Assembly: GCA_046233115.1 (NCBI GenBank)
Contig: JBJXHM010000011.1
Location: forward strand, 124,001-188,000
Origin: JACOMY01 sp046233115
GTDB taxonomy: Bacteria; Pseudomonadota; Alphaproteobacteria; Kiloniellales; JACOMY01
Reading direction: 5' to 3'
Length of the DNA stretch: 64,000 nt
Below, piece by piece: positions 9,301-16,792 of this stretch. Every line of letters begins with the position of its first letter. Within the stretch, counting starts at the first letter, position 1. Both the position numbers and the translations under genes were made by a program. The notes below the pieces were generated by a model. That model was not told where the DNA came from and made no database searches. It saw only the letters and a list, made by a program, of their open reading frames with translations.

Positions 9301-10509
9301 GCCGCCGAAGATCGTGTCCACGCCATCTCCGCCGCCGAGAAAGGAATCATTCCCCTGCCGACCGAGGAGGATGTCCGTCCCCTCTCCTCCGTAGAGACCC
9401 TCGTCATCGCCGCTACCGCCGTCGATACGGTCGTCGCCCGCGCTGCCAGCAAGGAACGCGTCCTTGCCGGAGTCACCGTAGATATAGTCGTTGGAAGCAT
9501 CGGGGCCGCCGAGGAGGCCGAAGTCGTCGCCCATGCCACCGAAGAGGGCATCCGAACCGCTGCCGCCGTCGAGAGCCGTATCGTTGCCCGCCCCGCCGTA
9601 GATGAAGTCCCTGCCGTCCAAACCGAGGAGGGAGGTGTCGCCGCCGCTGTCGCCGCCGATCAGATCATTTCCGCTGAAGCCCTTCAGAGCGGTATCCGCG
9701 CCGCTTCCACCCCAGACGGTGTCGTTGCCGCTGCCGCCGTAAAGCGCGACATCCGCGCCTTTCCCTCCGAGTACCTGGTCAGACCCGCCGTTGCCGTTGA
9801 GCAGGGTGTCGTCGCCGTCGTCACCGAAGATGCTGTCGCTGGCGGCATCCTCGCCGCCGACCAGGAGCGTATCGTTGCCATTGCCGCCGTAGAGGGTATC
9901 AGCGCCGCTACCGCCGTCGATCGCAACATCCTTGCCTGAACCGCCAAAGACGCGGTCAGTCCCGTCATTGCCGCGAAGGACGTAATCATCACCGCTTCCG
10001 GCCATGATCAGGTCGTCGCCGGTGCCTCCGTAAAGCGCGGTGTCTGCGCCGGCTCCGCCGAAAATGCTATCCGCCCCGTTGCCACCGTAAAGCAGCAGGT
10101 CGTCACCAGACCCTCCGGACACGCGGTCATCTCCATAACCGCCCTCCAAAAATGTGTCGTTGCCATCGCCACCAAAGATGCTCTCGCCGAACAGCAAATA
10201 GTCGTCGCCCGAACCGCCAAAAATAGAGTCTGAGCCGGGGCCTCCATTCAAAAAGGTGTCCGCTCCGGATCCACCGCCAACCAGATCGTTGCCATCGTCC
10301 CCCCAAAGCATGAAATCGTCGCCGGTTCCGCCGATCAGCCTGTCGTTCCCGTAGCCACCACGGAGGAGGTCGCGCCCGTCACCGCCGAAGATTTCATCAA
10401 TGCCACTATTGCCGAACAAGCTGTCGTCGGCGCCGTATCCATATATGAAGTCGGAGACGCTGGTTCCGAAGATCGTATTCGGATAGTTGTTACCCTTCAA
10501 GACGGCCAT
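6346..10509 (-). CDS. Giant RTX calcium-binding repeat protein (RTX1)
   Basis: This 1387-residue, very acidic protein consists almost entirely of RTX-type repeats of the form GGxGxDxhx, where h is hydrophobic. No enzymatic domain is visible. A short N-terminal cap (MAVLKGN..PNTIFGT) resembles those of the two other RTX proteins in this window. Repeats mostly alternate between 9 and 10 residues. A larger unit containing IGDxFFxPG recurs three times about 206-211 residues apart. The last 45 residues (…LTSIEFVIYG) do not match the serralysin-like C-terminus of the other two. Such repeats fold as Ca-stabilised parallel beta-rolls outside the cell, usually after type I secretion; no exporter genes are in the window. 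The start has an AGGAGAG site 9 bases upstream. Substrate or adhesive role is unknown. Confidence 0.88.
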   Translation of the reverse strand: MAVLKGNNYPNTIFGTSVSDFIYGYGADDSLFGNSGIDEIFGGDGRDLLRGGYGNDRLIGGTGDDFMLWGDDGNDLVGGGSGADTFLNGGPGSDSIFGGSGDDYLLFGESIFGGDGNDTFLEGGYGDDRVSGGSGDDLLLYGGNGADSIFGGAGADTALYGGTGDDLIMAGSGDDYVLRGNDGTDRVFGGSGKDVAIDGGSGADTLYGGNGNDTLLVGGEDAASDSIFGDDGDDTLLNGNGGSDQVLGGKGADVALYGGSGNDTVWGGSGADTALKGFSGNDLIGGDSGGDTSLLGLDGRDFIYGGAGNDTALDGGSGSDALFGGMGDDFGLLGGPDASNDYIYGDSGKDAFLAGSAGDDRIDGGSGDDEGLYGGEGTDILLGRQGNDSFLGGGDGVDTIFGGDGDDYVLGGGNDSASDSLFGGNGNDSVVGGNAGADFLYGGSGRDSTFYGGSGDDMVSGGSGADAALFGDSGNDRVYGGAGDDRDLQGGLGADTLNGDGGNDTAYGGSGSDSLLGQSGRDRLFGGSGEDSVSGDTGNDRLYGDSGLDTMFGGAGDDSVHGGSGSDLINGGDGKDGVYGGAGNDAFIGGGSGNDSVFGGTGDDRALIGDNFIFPGSGADTLFGGSGNDGGFLGQSGDDTLFGGEGDDDNLSGNAGSDFLYGDAGNDSSLFGDDGADSVFGGSGNDSGLFGASGDDGVFGGAGDDLAYGGSGIDAVGGGDGRDRIFGGDGDDLSLHGDAGNDSIWGDSGKDTLFGDSGQDGVFGGAGDDVVYGGSGMDRLDGGNGKDRVYGGLGNETRIFGGSGDDAIFGGSGRDWLLIGDSFFYPGAGNDLIDGGSGNDLGLYGGSGTDVVLGQQGDDRLLDGGSGVDTVFGGDGNDYQLFGGSRGGASDSVYGGSGNDSALFGGSGNDLIEGGSGADRRLGGLSGNDRVYGGAGDDRDLQGGLGDDTLNGDGGNDTLYGNSGQDSVFGGSGDDLVYGGSGGDAVAGGDGKDRVYAGAGDDALIGGGSGDDVVFGGSGQDTALIGDNFFFPGSGADSLFGGSGNDTGFIGQSGDDRLYGDEGNDNGLYGGDGRDLVYGGVGADLSLFGDMGEDRVFGDDGDDSVLAGNEGDDIVSGRQDSDSFLYGGEGDDRLSGGADSDGHFYGGLGDDQLFGGAGNETSLLGDSGQDGLYGENGADQLFGGSGGDSLYGGNAGDRLYGGAGDDQQIFGGYAKDWLYGGSGLDLLLDAGAGNDRVYGGSGADRSLLGQSGDDFLAGDEGDDSYLFGGTGEDGLTGRQGDDAFFYGGLEDDRLAGGAGQDSFFYGGSGSDTIHGGGQDDAFLFGGSGIDTVMGDNGNDTLNVASQGELQVGDVFDGGVGVDTLVLGDGATLPGGVTLTSIEFVIYG
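7411..8694 (-). repeat. Higher-order duplication inside RTX1
   Basis: The DNA encoding the loop IGD(N/S)F(F/I)(F/Y)PG occurs at 7411, 8029 and 8662 in the same orientation, 618 and 633 bases apart, and flanking repeats also align. This indicates amplification of a block of about 206-211 codons within the gene, rather than only single-repeat expansion. Confidence 0.7.
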
Positions 10510-10956
10510 TTTGCAAACTCTCCTGGTTCAGATTGGCCATCGTTTCCTGGACTAACGTGACCTGATTTCCCCAACGCCGCCCGTAGACCATCGTCTCCAG
10601 CCGCAATGCAGGGTCGATTATTGCCAACTATAGTCTTAGCTCTATTTCAGCGACCAAATCGAACCGGAAATAGAAGTGCTATTTTGCTCGACACCAAAGA
10701 CGCGCAGCAGACATTCAGCGCTGCCACTCTCCTCCTTGGGGCAAAGATGCTGTAGGAACAAGACAGCTTATTCAATACAGTTTTACAGTGTGATTTGCGT
10801 CTGAAAGCTGGAACCCGAAGCAGAGTGACCAGACTTCAGGGCGTGATGGGCATTGACGGAACCGGCCCGCCTGACCGCCCGGTTCGAGGATAGTTCGGGG
10901 GGGGCGCAGGCTGGTGAGGGCGCGTGAGGAGCACTCCTCACGCGCCCCGGGTTCTT
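10510..10956. other. Intergenic region between RTX1 and the tannase-like gene
   Basis: This 447-base gap lies upstream of RTX1 (read leftward) and downstream of the tannase-like gene. It is visibly richer in A+T than its flanks at about 10610-10800, as expected for a promoter region of RTX1, but no convincing -35/-10 pair could be chosen. It ends with a strong hairpin at 10918-10947. No ORF or RNA gene is supported. Confidence 0.5.
10918..10947. terminator. Strong hairpin downstream of the tannase-like gene
   Basis: Arms GGGCGCGTGAGGAG (10918-10931) and CTCCTCACGCGCCC (10934-10947) are perfectly complementary over 14 bases with a minimal loop. It lies 9 bases beyond the stop of the leftward tannase-like gene. 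No U-tract follows in that direction (a short T run lies on the other side), so it may act as a 3' stabilising stem or a factor-aided terminator. Confidence 0.55.
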
Positions 10957-12420
10957 TTACTCCGCCTTCATCACCGTCGTGGGGGCCTTGCCCTCCTCGA
11001 CCCAGGCTTCCAGCGCGCTCAGGGGGTCGATCTTGGCCTGGCTGATGCCGCCGGGGCCGGGCAGCAGGCCGCAGTGGTCCATGCCCGGGATCATGAAGAG
11101 CTTGACGTTCTTCTGCAGCTCGGCCTCACCGCCGGCAGCGGCCGCCGCCTTCTCGTACCAGTCGATGGTCTTGTAGGGGGTCACGATGGCGTCGGCCCAG
11201 CCGTGCCAGACGATCATCTTGCCGTCGGCCTTGCGGAAGGCCGAGAGGTCGGGCGAATCGGAGTTGTAGACCGCCGCCATGGTGGCCAGCCGCGCCGGGT
11301 CGCTCTCGAAGTCGAAGTCCAGCGGCGAGTAGGTCGGACCCGGATCCTGCGGGAAGGCCATGTAGGCGCCGAAGCCCTGGGTGAAGAGCGGCACCAACTT
11401 GCCGCCGCCGCCCTCCTTGCCGATCAGCCAGAGCCACCAGAAGGGCTCCGAGCCCTCGGGGATACCGCCGGGATAGAGCTGCTCGCCGGCCGCGTTGCGC
11501 GGCCCCTGGCGCCAGAGGGCAATCACGCCCAGCTCGGCATCGCTGAGGCAGCTCTCCGGCGCCGCACCGGCCTTGCAGGCCAGCACCGAGAGATCGACCT
11601 TGCAGGCCCGGGGATCGTCGATCAGGCCGTCGTTCTTGCCGTCGGCGCCGTCGCACTGGCGCACCACCTCGGCCCCGACCAGCGCGTCCTTGCCGGGCTT
11701 CAGGATCTGCTTACCGTCGGCGTCGGTGTTGGCCTGGACGAACCAGGCCATCGCCAGCGCCACCAGGCCGGTGTAGTCCATGGCCGGCGCGCCGGAGATC
11801 ACGCCGTTGAAGACGTCGGCATACTTGAGCGCCGCCATGTTGGCCATGCGCCCGCCGGTCGAGCAGCCCTGGAAGTAGTTGCGGGTCGGCGCCTTGCCGT
11901 AGAAGGCCTCGATCGCCGCCTCGGCCACCCGATGGGTCTCGCCGATCGAGCGCCAGCCCCAGTCGCGCTCCGCTGGCGGGTTGTTGTAGGCCCAGGCGGC
12001 ATCGACCACCGAGAGTCCGTGGTGACCGCTGTCCGAGGTCGCGGTGGCGTAGCCCTTGGCCAGGCCCGGCCCCATCGCGTTAATGAAGCCGCCGCCCTTG
12101 TCGGCCCGCCCCAGGATCCCGCAGAAGCCGCCGCAGCCGGTCTGGTAGTACTTGCCGTTCCAGCCCTCCAGCGGCAGCCGGACCTCGATCGAGATCGCCG
12201 GCAGTGCGGTTGCCCGCAGCTCGCAGTAGGCCGGAAGCGTGTCGCTCGCCGGCATGACCCTGGCAGAGGTCACGAAGGCGGCGTCGAGTACCAGGTCCTT
12301 CAGCGCGCTGCAGCGCTGGTCGGGACTCTCCTCGGCGGCCGCGGCGGGTGCAGCCAGGCCGAGGAAGGCCGCTGCGGCCAGTGCCGGGAGCAGGAGGGAC
12401 GATCGGGTGGTATCGGACAT
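10957..12420 (-). CDS. Secreted tannase/feruloyl esterase family hydrolase
   Basis: This 487-residue protein begins with a signal peptide (SSLLLPALAAAAFLGLAAPAAAA, likely cleaved near residue 31). It then shows the features of the tannase/feruloyl esterase alpha/beta-hydrolase family: a nucleophile elbow GCSTGG, an aspartate in WHGWADAIVTP and a histidine followed by cysteine in PGMDHCG. The CS...D...HC pattern, with a disulfide linking the neighbours of the catalytic Ser and His, is characteristic. Many cysteines fit an exported enzyme. I chose the ATG at 12420 because the signal peptide begins there; the frame upstream is not protein-like. Gallate, ferulate or other ester substrates cannot be distinguished. 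It stands alone, divergent from the next gene. Confidence 0.85.
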   Translation of the reverse strand: MSDTTRSSLLLPALAAAAFLGLAAPAAAAEESPDQRCSALKDLVLDAAFVTSARVMPASDTLPAYCELRATALPAISIEVRLPLEGWNGKYYQTGCGGFCGILGRADKGGGFINAMGPGLAKGYATATSDSGHHGLSVVDAAWAYNNPPAERDWGWRSIGETHRVAEAAIEAFYGKAPTRNYFQGCSTGGRMANMAALKYADVFNGVISGAPAMDYTGLVALAMAWFVQANTDADGKQILKPGKDALVGAEVVRQCDGADGKNDGLIDDPRACKVDLSVLACKAGAAPESCLSDAELGVIALWRQGPRNAAGEQLYPGGIPEGSEPFWWLWLIGKEGGGGKLVPLFTQGFGAYMAFPQDPGPTYSPLDFDFESDPARLATMAAVYNSDSPDLSAFRKADGKMIVWHGWADAIVTPYKTIDWYEKAAAAAGGEAELQKNVKLFMIPGMDHCGLLPGPGGISQAKIDPLSALEAWVEEGKAPTTVMKAE

Positions 12421-12627
12421 GCGGGCTCTCCCTAGGGTCGGTTGTTGTCTTTGACGGCATGGTGCCGAAAGCCCGGCGGCGGCACAACGGCCGAGCGCAG
12501 ACCTGCAGGGACCGGATGTTCGATTTCTCTTGGCGGCACTCCTCAAGTGCGGAAGAAGCGCCTACACTTTTGCCCCAATCGAAGGGCAGGGCTTGATCGA
12601 CTGCCGCAGCAAGAAGGTTGGATCGTC

Positions 12628-13974
12628 ATGGATGCGTCTCACGTCTTTCCGCGCAATCCCAAGGCAAAGCTGCCGCTGGCCGTCGCCGGCGAGGGCTGCC
12701 GGATCATCGATTCGACCGGCAAGCGCTACCTGGATGCTTGCGGCGGGGCGGCGGTCTCCTGCCTCGGCCACTCGGCCCGGCCCGTGATCGAGGCGATCAA
12801 GACCCAGCTCGACACGCTCGCCTACGCGCACACCTCCTTCTTCACCTCGGAGCCTGCCGAGGAGCTGGCGGAGATGCTGATCCGCGTCGCCCCACCCGGC
12901 ATCGAGCGGGTCTACTTCCTCTCCGGCGGGTCGGAGGCCAATGAGGCCGCCATCAAGCTCGCCCGCCAGTACTATCTGGAAATCGGCCAGCCGGAGCGAC
13001 GCTACATCATCGCGCGCAAGCAGAGCTATCACGGCAACACGCTGGGCGCGCTCTCGGCCGGCGGCAACCAGTGGCGCCGCCAGCCCTTCGAGCCGCTGCT
13101 CTCGCCCGCCATGCGCCACATCGAGCCTTGCCACTACTGGCGCTATGGCGAGCCGGGCGAGAGCCCCGAGGCCTATGGCCGGCGCGCCGCCGACGCGCTG
13201 GAGGCCGAGATCCTGGCGCTGGGGCCGGAGACGGTCGCGGCCTTCATCGCCGAGCCGGTGGTCGGCGCCACCCTGGGTGCGGTCCCGGCCGAGCCCGGTT
13301 ACTTCCAGCGTATCCGCGAGATCTGCGACACCTACGGCGTGCTGCTGATTCTGGACGAGGTCATGTGCGGCATGGGCCGCACCGGCACGCTCTTCGCCAG
13401 CGAGCAGGAGGGCATCGCCCCCGATATCGTCTGCATCGCCAAGGGCCTGGGCGCCGGCCTGCAGCCGATCGGCGCCATGCTGGCCAGCGGCAAGATCTAC
13501 CAGGCAGTGACCGAGGGCACCGGCTTCTTCCAGCACGGTCACACCTACATCGGCCACCCGACGGCCTGCGCGGCCGGCGTGGCGGTCTTGAACGAGATCG
13601 AGGACCGCGACCTGCTGCTGGCGGTGCGCGAGAAGGGCGCCAAGCTGCGCGCCGGACTGGAGGAGGCCTTCGGCCAGCACCCGCATGTCGGCAACATCCG
13701 CGGCCGCGGCCTGTTCCAGGGCATCGAACTGGTCGAGGACCGCACCAGCAAGGAGCCGTTGGACCCGGCCCGCAAGGTCGCGGCGACGATCAAGAAGGAG
13801 GCGATGGACGACGGCCTGATGTGCTACCCGATGGGCGGCACGATCGACGGCCAACGCGGCGACCACATCCTGCTGGCCCCGCCCTTCATCATCCAGGACA
13901 GCGACATCACCGAGATCGTCGAGAAGCTCGGTGGTGCGATCGATCGGGCGCTGGCGAAGACGGCAGCGACGTAA
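12628..13974 (+). CDS. Class III PLP-dependent aminotransferase
   Basis: This 448-residue fold-type I, class III aminotransferase (omega-amino acid:pyruvate/ornithine aminotransferase superfamily) shows YFLSGGSEANEAAIKLARQ for phosphate binding, QSYHGNTLGALS, the ILDEVMCGMGRTG stretch with the conserved Asp, and the PLP lysine in CIAKGLGAG. The ATG at 12628 (MDASHVFPRNPKAK) matches family N-termini; an upstream extension of 62 codons has no support. It is divergent from the tannase-like gene and convergent with pyrD, so it is probably monocistronic. The amino donor cannot be deduced from sequence or neighbours. Confidence 0.9.
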   Translation: MDASHVFPRNPKAKLPLAVAGEGCRIIDSTGKRYLDACGGAAVSCLGHSARPVIEAIKTQLDTLAYAHTSFFTSEPAEELAEMLIRVAPPGIERVYFLSGGSEANEAAIKLARQYYLEIGQPERRYIIARKQSYHGNTLGALSAGGNQWRRQPFEPLLSPAMRHIEPCHYWRYGEPGESPEAYGRRAADALEAEILALGPETVAAFIAEPVVGATLGAVPAEPGYFQRIREICDTYGVLLILDEVMCGMGRTGTLFASEQEGIAPDIVCIAKGLGAGLQPIGAMLASGKIYQAVTEGTGFFQHGHTYIGHPTACAAGVAVLNEIEDRDLLLAVREKGAKLRAGLEEAFGQHPHVGNIRGRGLFQGIELVEDRTSKEPLDPARKVAATIKKEAMDDGLMCYPMGGTIDGQRGDHILLAPPFIIQDSDITEIVEKLGGAIDRALAKTAAT

Positions 13975-14029
13975 GGCGTGGGTGGCGTCTTTCTGCCCCT
14001 GAGGATCAGCGAGTCTATCCTGCGGACAG

Positions 14030-14110
14030 TGGTCCTACGGTCAAGCCGTAGGACGACAAAAAATAAAAGCTATCAAACACTTGTCGTCCTACGGCTTGAC
14101 CGTAGGACCA
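14030..14110. repeat. Paired REP-like palindromes (family C) between convergent genes
   Basis: A 30-base element at 14030-14059 is repeated as its exact reverse complement at 14081-14110, with 21 A-rich bases between. Each element is itself a hairpin: GTCCTACGG, loop TCAAG (or complement), CCGTAGGAC. A diverged third copy lies at 47867-47896. The site separates the convergent aminotransferase and pyrD genes, so bidirectional termination is plausible. Related TCAAG-loop palindromes are common in alphaproteobacterial intergenic DNA. Confidence 0.85.
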
Positions 14111-14191
14111 GGCAACATTTGCACGGCGCGTGGCTGACGGCGCCGTACTGTGACGCTGGCCGGCACGGTCCCTCTTTCAAAGTCTCCTGCC

Positions 14192-15229
14192 CTACACCCC
14201 CGTCCCTACCGCCTCGCCGATCGAGGCGAAGCCTTCCGCCTTCAGGCGGGCGGCGAGGCCGTCCAGAATCTCCGCTATGATCCGCGGGCCGGCGTAGGCG
14301 AAGGCGGTATAGAGCTGCAGCAGGCTGGCGCCGACGCGGATCTTGGCCCAGGCGGTCTCGGCGTCCTCGATGCCGCCGACCGCGACCAGCGGCAGACGCC
14401 CCCCGGTCAGGCGATAGACCTCGGCCAGCATCGCGGTCGAGGGCTGGAACAGCGGACGGCCGGAGAGGCCGCCGGTCTCGGTCTTGTGCGGGCTCCGCAG
14501 GCTCTCCGGGCGGGCCAAGGTGGTGTTGGAGACGATCAGCCCGTCGAAGCGCTCCAGCGCCACCGCGGCGATGTCCTCCAGGTCGGCCTGGCCCAGGTCC
14601 GGGGCGATCTTCAGCAGCAGCGGCGGGGCGCACTCGGCATCGCTCAGGGCCTCGCGCACGGCGCCGGCCAGTTCCTCCAGCTCGGCACGCCCCTGCAGCG
14701 CGCGCAGGCCCGGCGTGTTCGGCGAAGAGACGTTGATTACCAGGTAGTCGGCCAGCGGCCCCAGGCGGCGCGCGCCCTTGGCATAGTCCTCGGCGGCGAC
14801 AGCGGTCTCCTTGTTCTTGCCGAGGTTGATGCCAAGCACGCCGTCCGGCCGCGCGGCACCAAGACGCTCGGCGACGCGCTCCATGCCCTCATTGTTGAAG
14901 CCCATGCGGTTGATGACGGCCCGGTCCTCCTCCAGCCGGAAGAGGCGCGGCTGGGGATTGCCCGGCTGCGGGCGCGGCGTGACCGAGCCGACCTCGACGA
15001 ATCCGAAGCCCAGCCTGGCCAGCGCCGGCGCCGCCTCGGCGTTCTTGTCGAAGCCGGCGGCGATGCCCAGCGGATTGGGAAAGTCCAGGCCCCAGAGCCG
15101 CTGCCGCAGGGTCGGGTAGCTCCAGCCCAGGCTACCGCCCAGTCCCTGCCTGAGCCCCCAGATCGCCAGGCGGTGCGCCCGCTCCGGTGGCAGGCGGCGC
15201 AGCAGGCGGGAGGCCAGATCGGCAATCAC
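14192..15229 (-). CDS. pyrD: Quinone-dependent dihydroorotate dehydrogenase (class 2)
   Basis: This 345-residue class 2 DHODH oxidises dihydroorotate to orotate in pyrimidine synthesis and passes electrons to the membrane quinone pool through FMN. The N-terminal amphipathic helix pair for membrane association is present (about residues 1-40), followed by GLDFPNPLGIAAGFDKN, VEVGSVTPRPQPGNP, NRMGFNNEG, a core NVSSPNTPGLR containing the class 2 catalytic serine, and late FMN-phosphate binding glycines (VAVGGIEDAETA). Its start overlaps the end of the DUF952 gene by 4 bases (ATGA), so the two are co-translated. Confidence 0.97.
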   Translation of the reverse strand: MIADLASRLLRRLPPERAHRLAIWGLRQGLGGSLGWSYPTLRQRLWGLDFPNPLGIAAGFDKNAEAAPALARLGFGFVEVGSVTPRPQPGNPQPRLFRLEEDRAVINRMGFNNEGMERVAERLGAARPDGVLGINLGKNKETAVAAEDYAKGARRLGPLADYLVINVSSPNTPGLRALQGRAELEELAGAVREALSDAECAPPLLLKIAPDLGQADLEDIAAVALERFDGLIVSNTTLARPESLRSPHKTETGGLSGRPLFQPSTAMLAEVYRLTGGRLPLVAVGGIEDAETAWAKIRVGASLLQLYTAFAYAGPRIIAEILDGLAARLKAEGFASIGEAVGTGV

Positions 15230-15585
15230 CGGGTGAGGCCCAGCTCGGCCGGGAAGATATGCAGGCCGTCGATCCCGAGCGGCAGGGGCCAGAAGCGGGT
15301 GACGGCCGTGGGCGGCAGCTCGCCGTAGAGATGCGGGAAGAGGGCGCCGCCGCGCGAGGGCTCCCAGCGCAGCGCCGGACCCAGGGCTGCCGCATCGACC
15401 TCCAGCAGCAGCAGGCCCACCTGGCCGGCGCGGTGCTTGTCGGCGCTACCCATGAGCTGTGCCAGAGCCGAGAAGTGGATGAAGCCGTCGGCCTTGTCCT
15501 GGCTGGAGCCAGCGTAGCTGCCGGCCGTCAGCGCCACCTCCCATTCCTCCGCCCGGCAGATGTGATAAATCAAGGCTTCGCTCAC
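15226..15585 (-). CDS. DUF952 family protein
   Basis: This 119-residue DUF952 protein has the family hallmarks LIYHICRAEEWEVA at the start, DGFIHFSALAQL near residue 35 and RGGALFPHLYGELP in the second half. Biochemical function is not established. Translation starts at GTG (15585), supported by an AGGAG about 9 bases upstream. It precedes pyrD with a 4-base overlap, a pairing seen in other alphaproteobacteria, which suggests a link to nucleotide metabolism or merely co-expression. Confidence 0.88.
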   Translation of the reverse strand: MSEALIYHICRAEEWEVALTAGSYAGSSQDKADGFIHFSALAQLMGSADKHRAGQVGLLLLEVDAAALGPALRWEPSRGGALFPHLYGELPPTAVTRFWPLPLGIDGLHIFPAELGLTR

Positions 15586-15750
15586 CGCTGTGCTCCTCTC
15601 CTGCCATGACGACGGCGCCTGGAGCCTAGTCTCGGTACTGCCGAGGTCAAGCAGAACACAGGTCTGCTGCGCCCAGCCGTCGCTGGCGTCGGCCCCCGCG
15701 GACAGCTAGTCTGGCTCGGAACGTTAGGGGTTAAGGAGACCGCAGGCGCC

Positions 15751-16584
15751 ATGCAGGCTTGGCATTTCTTCGAGGGCAAGTGGTACGAGGGCAACCCGCC
15801 GATCGTCGGACCGATGACGCACGCTTTGTGGATGGCCTCCACGGTCTTCGACGGCGCGCGGGTCTTCGAGGGCGTGGCCCCCGATCTGGATCTGCACTGC
15901 CAGCGGCTGATCCGCTCGGCCGAGACCATGGGCCTCAAGGCTCCGCTAAGCGCGGAGGCGATCCAGGAGATCGGCGAGGAGGGGCGCAAGCGCTTCCCCA
16001 AGGACATGGCGCTCTACCTGCGGCCGGCCATGTGGGCCGAGGCCGGCTTCGTGGCGCCGGACCCCGACAGCACCCAGTTCTGCTTCACTCTCTTCGAGTC
16101 GCCGCTACCGCCGGCCGAGGGCATCAGCGTCACCCGCTCGCCCTACGTCCGGCCGCTGCCCAACTCGGCGCCGACCGAGGCCAAGGCCTCCTGCCTCTAT
16201 CCCAACTCCAGCCGCGCGCTGACCGACGCGGTGGCGAAGGGCTACGACAACGCCGTGGTCCTGGATGCGCTCGGCAACGTCGCCGAACTGGCGACCGCCA
16301 ACCTCTGGCTGGTGAAGGACGGGGTCGCGATCACCCCGATCCCGAACGGCTGCTTCCTGAACGGCATCACCCGGCAGCGCATCGTCGGCCTGCTGCGCCA
16401 GGGCGGCATCCCGGTGGAGGAACGCCGCGTTACCTATGACGAGCTGCTGACCGCCGACGAGCTTTTCACCACTGGCAACTTCGGCAAGGTGCAGCCGATC
16501 ATCCGCATCGACGGCCGCGACCTGCAGCCGGGACCGGTGACCAAGCGCGCCCGCGAAACTTACTGGGACTGGGCGCTGAGCTAA
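15751..16584 (+). CDS. Class IV aminotransferase, branched-chain aminotransferase-like
   Basis: This 277-residue fold-type IV PLP enzyme resembles the alphaproteobacterial branched-chain amino acid aminotransferases. It opens with MQAWHFFEGKWYEGNPPIVGP and HALWMASTVFDGARVFEG. The PLP lysine lies in TEAKASCLYPNSS, and GNVAELATANLW and NGITRQRIVGLLR provide the phosphate-cup residues. AAGGAG lies 12 bases before the ATG. It is followed by a strong intrinsic-terminator-like hairpin, so it is probably a single-gene unit. It could act on substrates other than Val/Leu/Ile; a second class IV enzyme lies at 55.6 kb. Confidence 0.85.
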   Translation: MQAWHFFEGKWYEGNPPIVGPMTHALWMASTVFDGARVFEGVAPDLDLHCQRLIRSAETMGLKAPLSAEAIQEIGEEGRKRFPKDMALYLRPAMWAEAGFVAPDPDSTQFCFTLFESPLPPAEGISVTRSPYVRPLPNSAPTEAKASCLYPNSSRALTDAVAKGYDNAVVLDALGNVAELATANLWLVKDGVAITPIPNGCFLNGITRQRIVGLLRQGGIPVEERRVTYDELLTADELFTTGNFGKVQPIIRIDGRDLQPGPVTKRARETYWDWALS

Positions 16585-16629
16585 TATCCGTCCCACGCGA
16601 AGGATAGACTTTCCCCCTGCACAGTTGTT

Positions 16630-16673
16630 GAGAAGGGCGACACAGCCACTGGCGTGTCGCCCTTCTCTTGTGT
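16630..16673 (+). terminator. Intrinsic terminator after the class IV aminotransferase gene
   Basis: A perfect 14-bp stem (GAGAAGGGCGACAC / GTGTCGCCCTTCTC) with a 10-base loop starts 46 bases after the stop codon and is followed by TTGTGT. The U-tract is weak, but stem quality and position fit a Rho-independent terminator. Confidence 0.75.
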
Positions 16674-16792
16674 CATGCAGCTTCATTCAACTGACAGCAT
16701 CATGACTTCTGCCTCGCTCATCCCGAACCCTCCATGCTACCCTATTCTGTAGGGGAAGCGTGCCAAACAACCTCCTGTGAAAGGGGGGATGC

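Noticed and set aside
7081..9939. Long rightward open frames (432 and 370 codons) antisense to RTX1
   Set aside because: They are shadows of the repetitive GC-rich RTX sequence, are composed of Ala/Val/Ile-rich periodic translation, and lack Shine-Dalgarno sites and family features.
6346..10509. Regular short DNA repeats that could suggest a CRISPR array or satellite
   Set aside because: They are in-frame codons for GGxGxD repeats in a single ORF with degenerate third positions; there are no constant repeats with unique spacers.
12442..12627. N-terminal extension of the class III aminotransferase frame
   Set aside because: The extra 62 codons overlap the divergent promoter region and encode an Arg/Cys-rich sequence unlike the family N-terminus.
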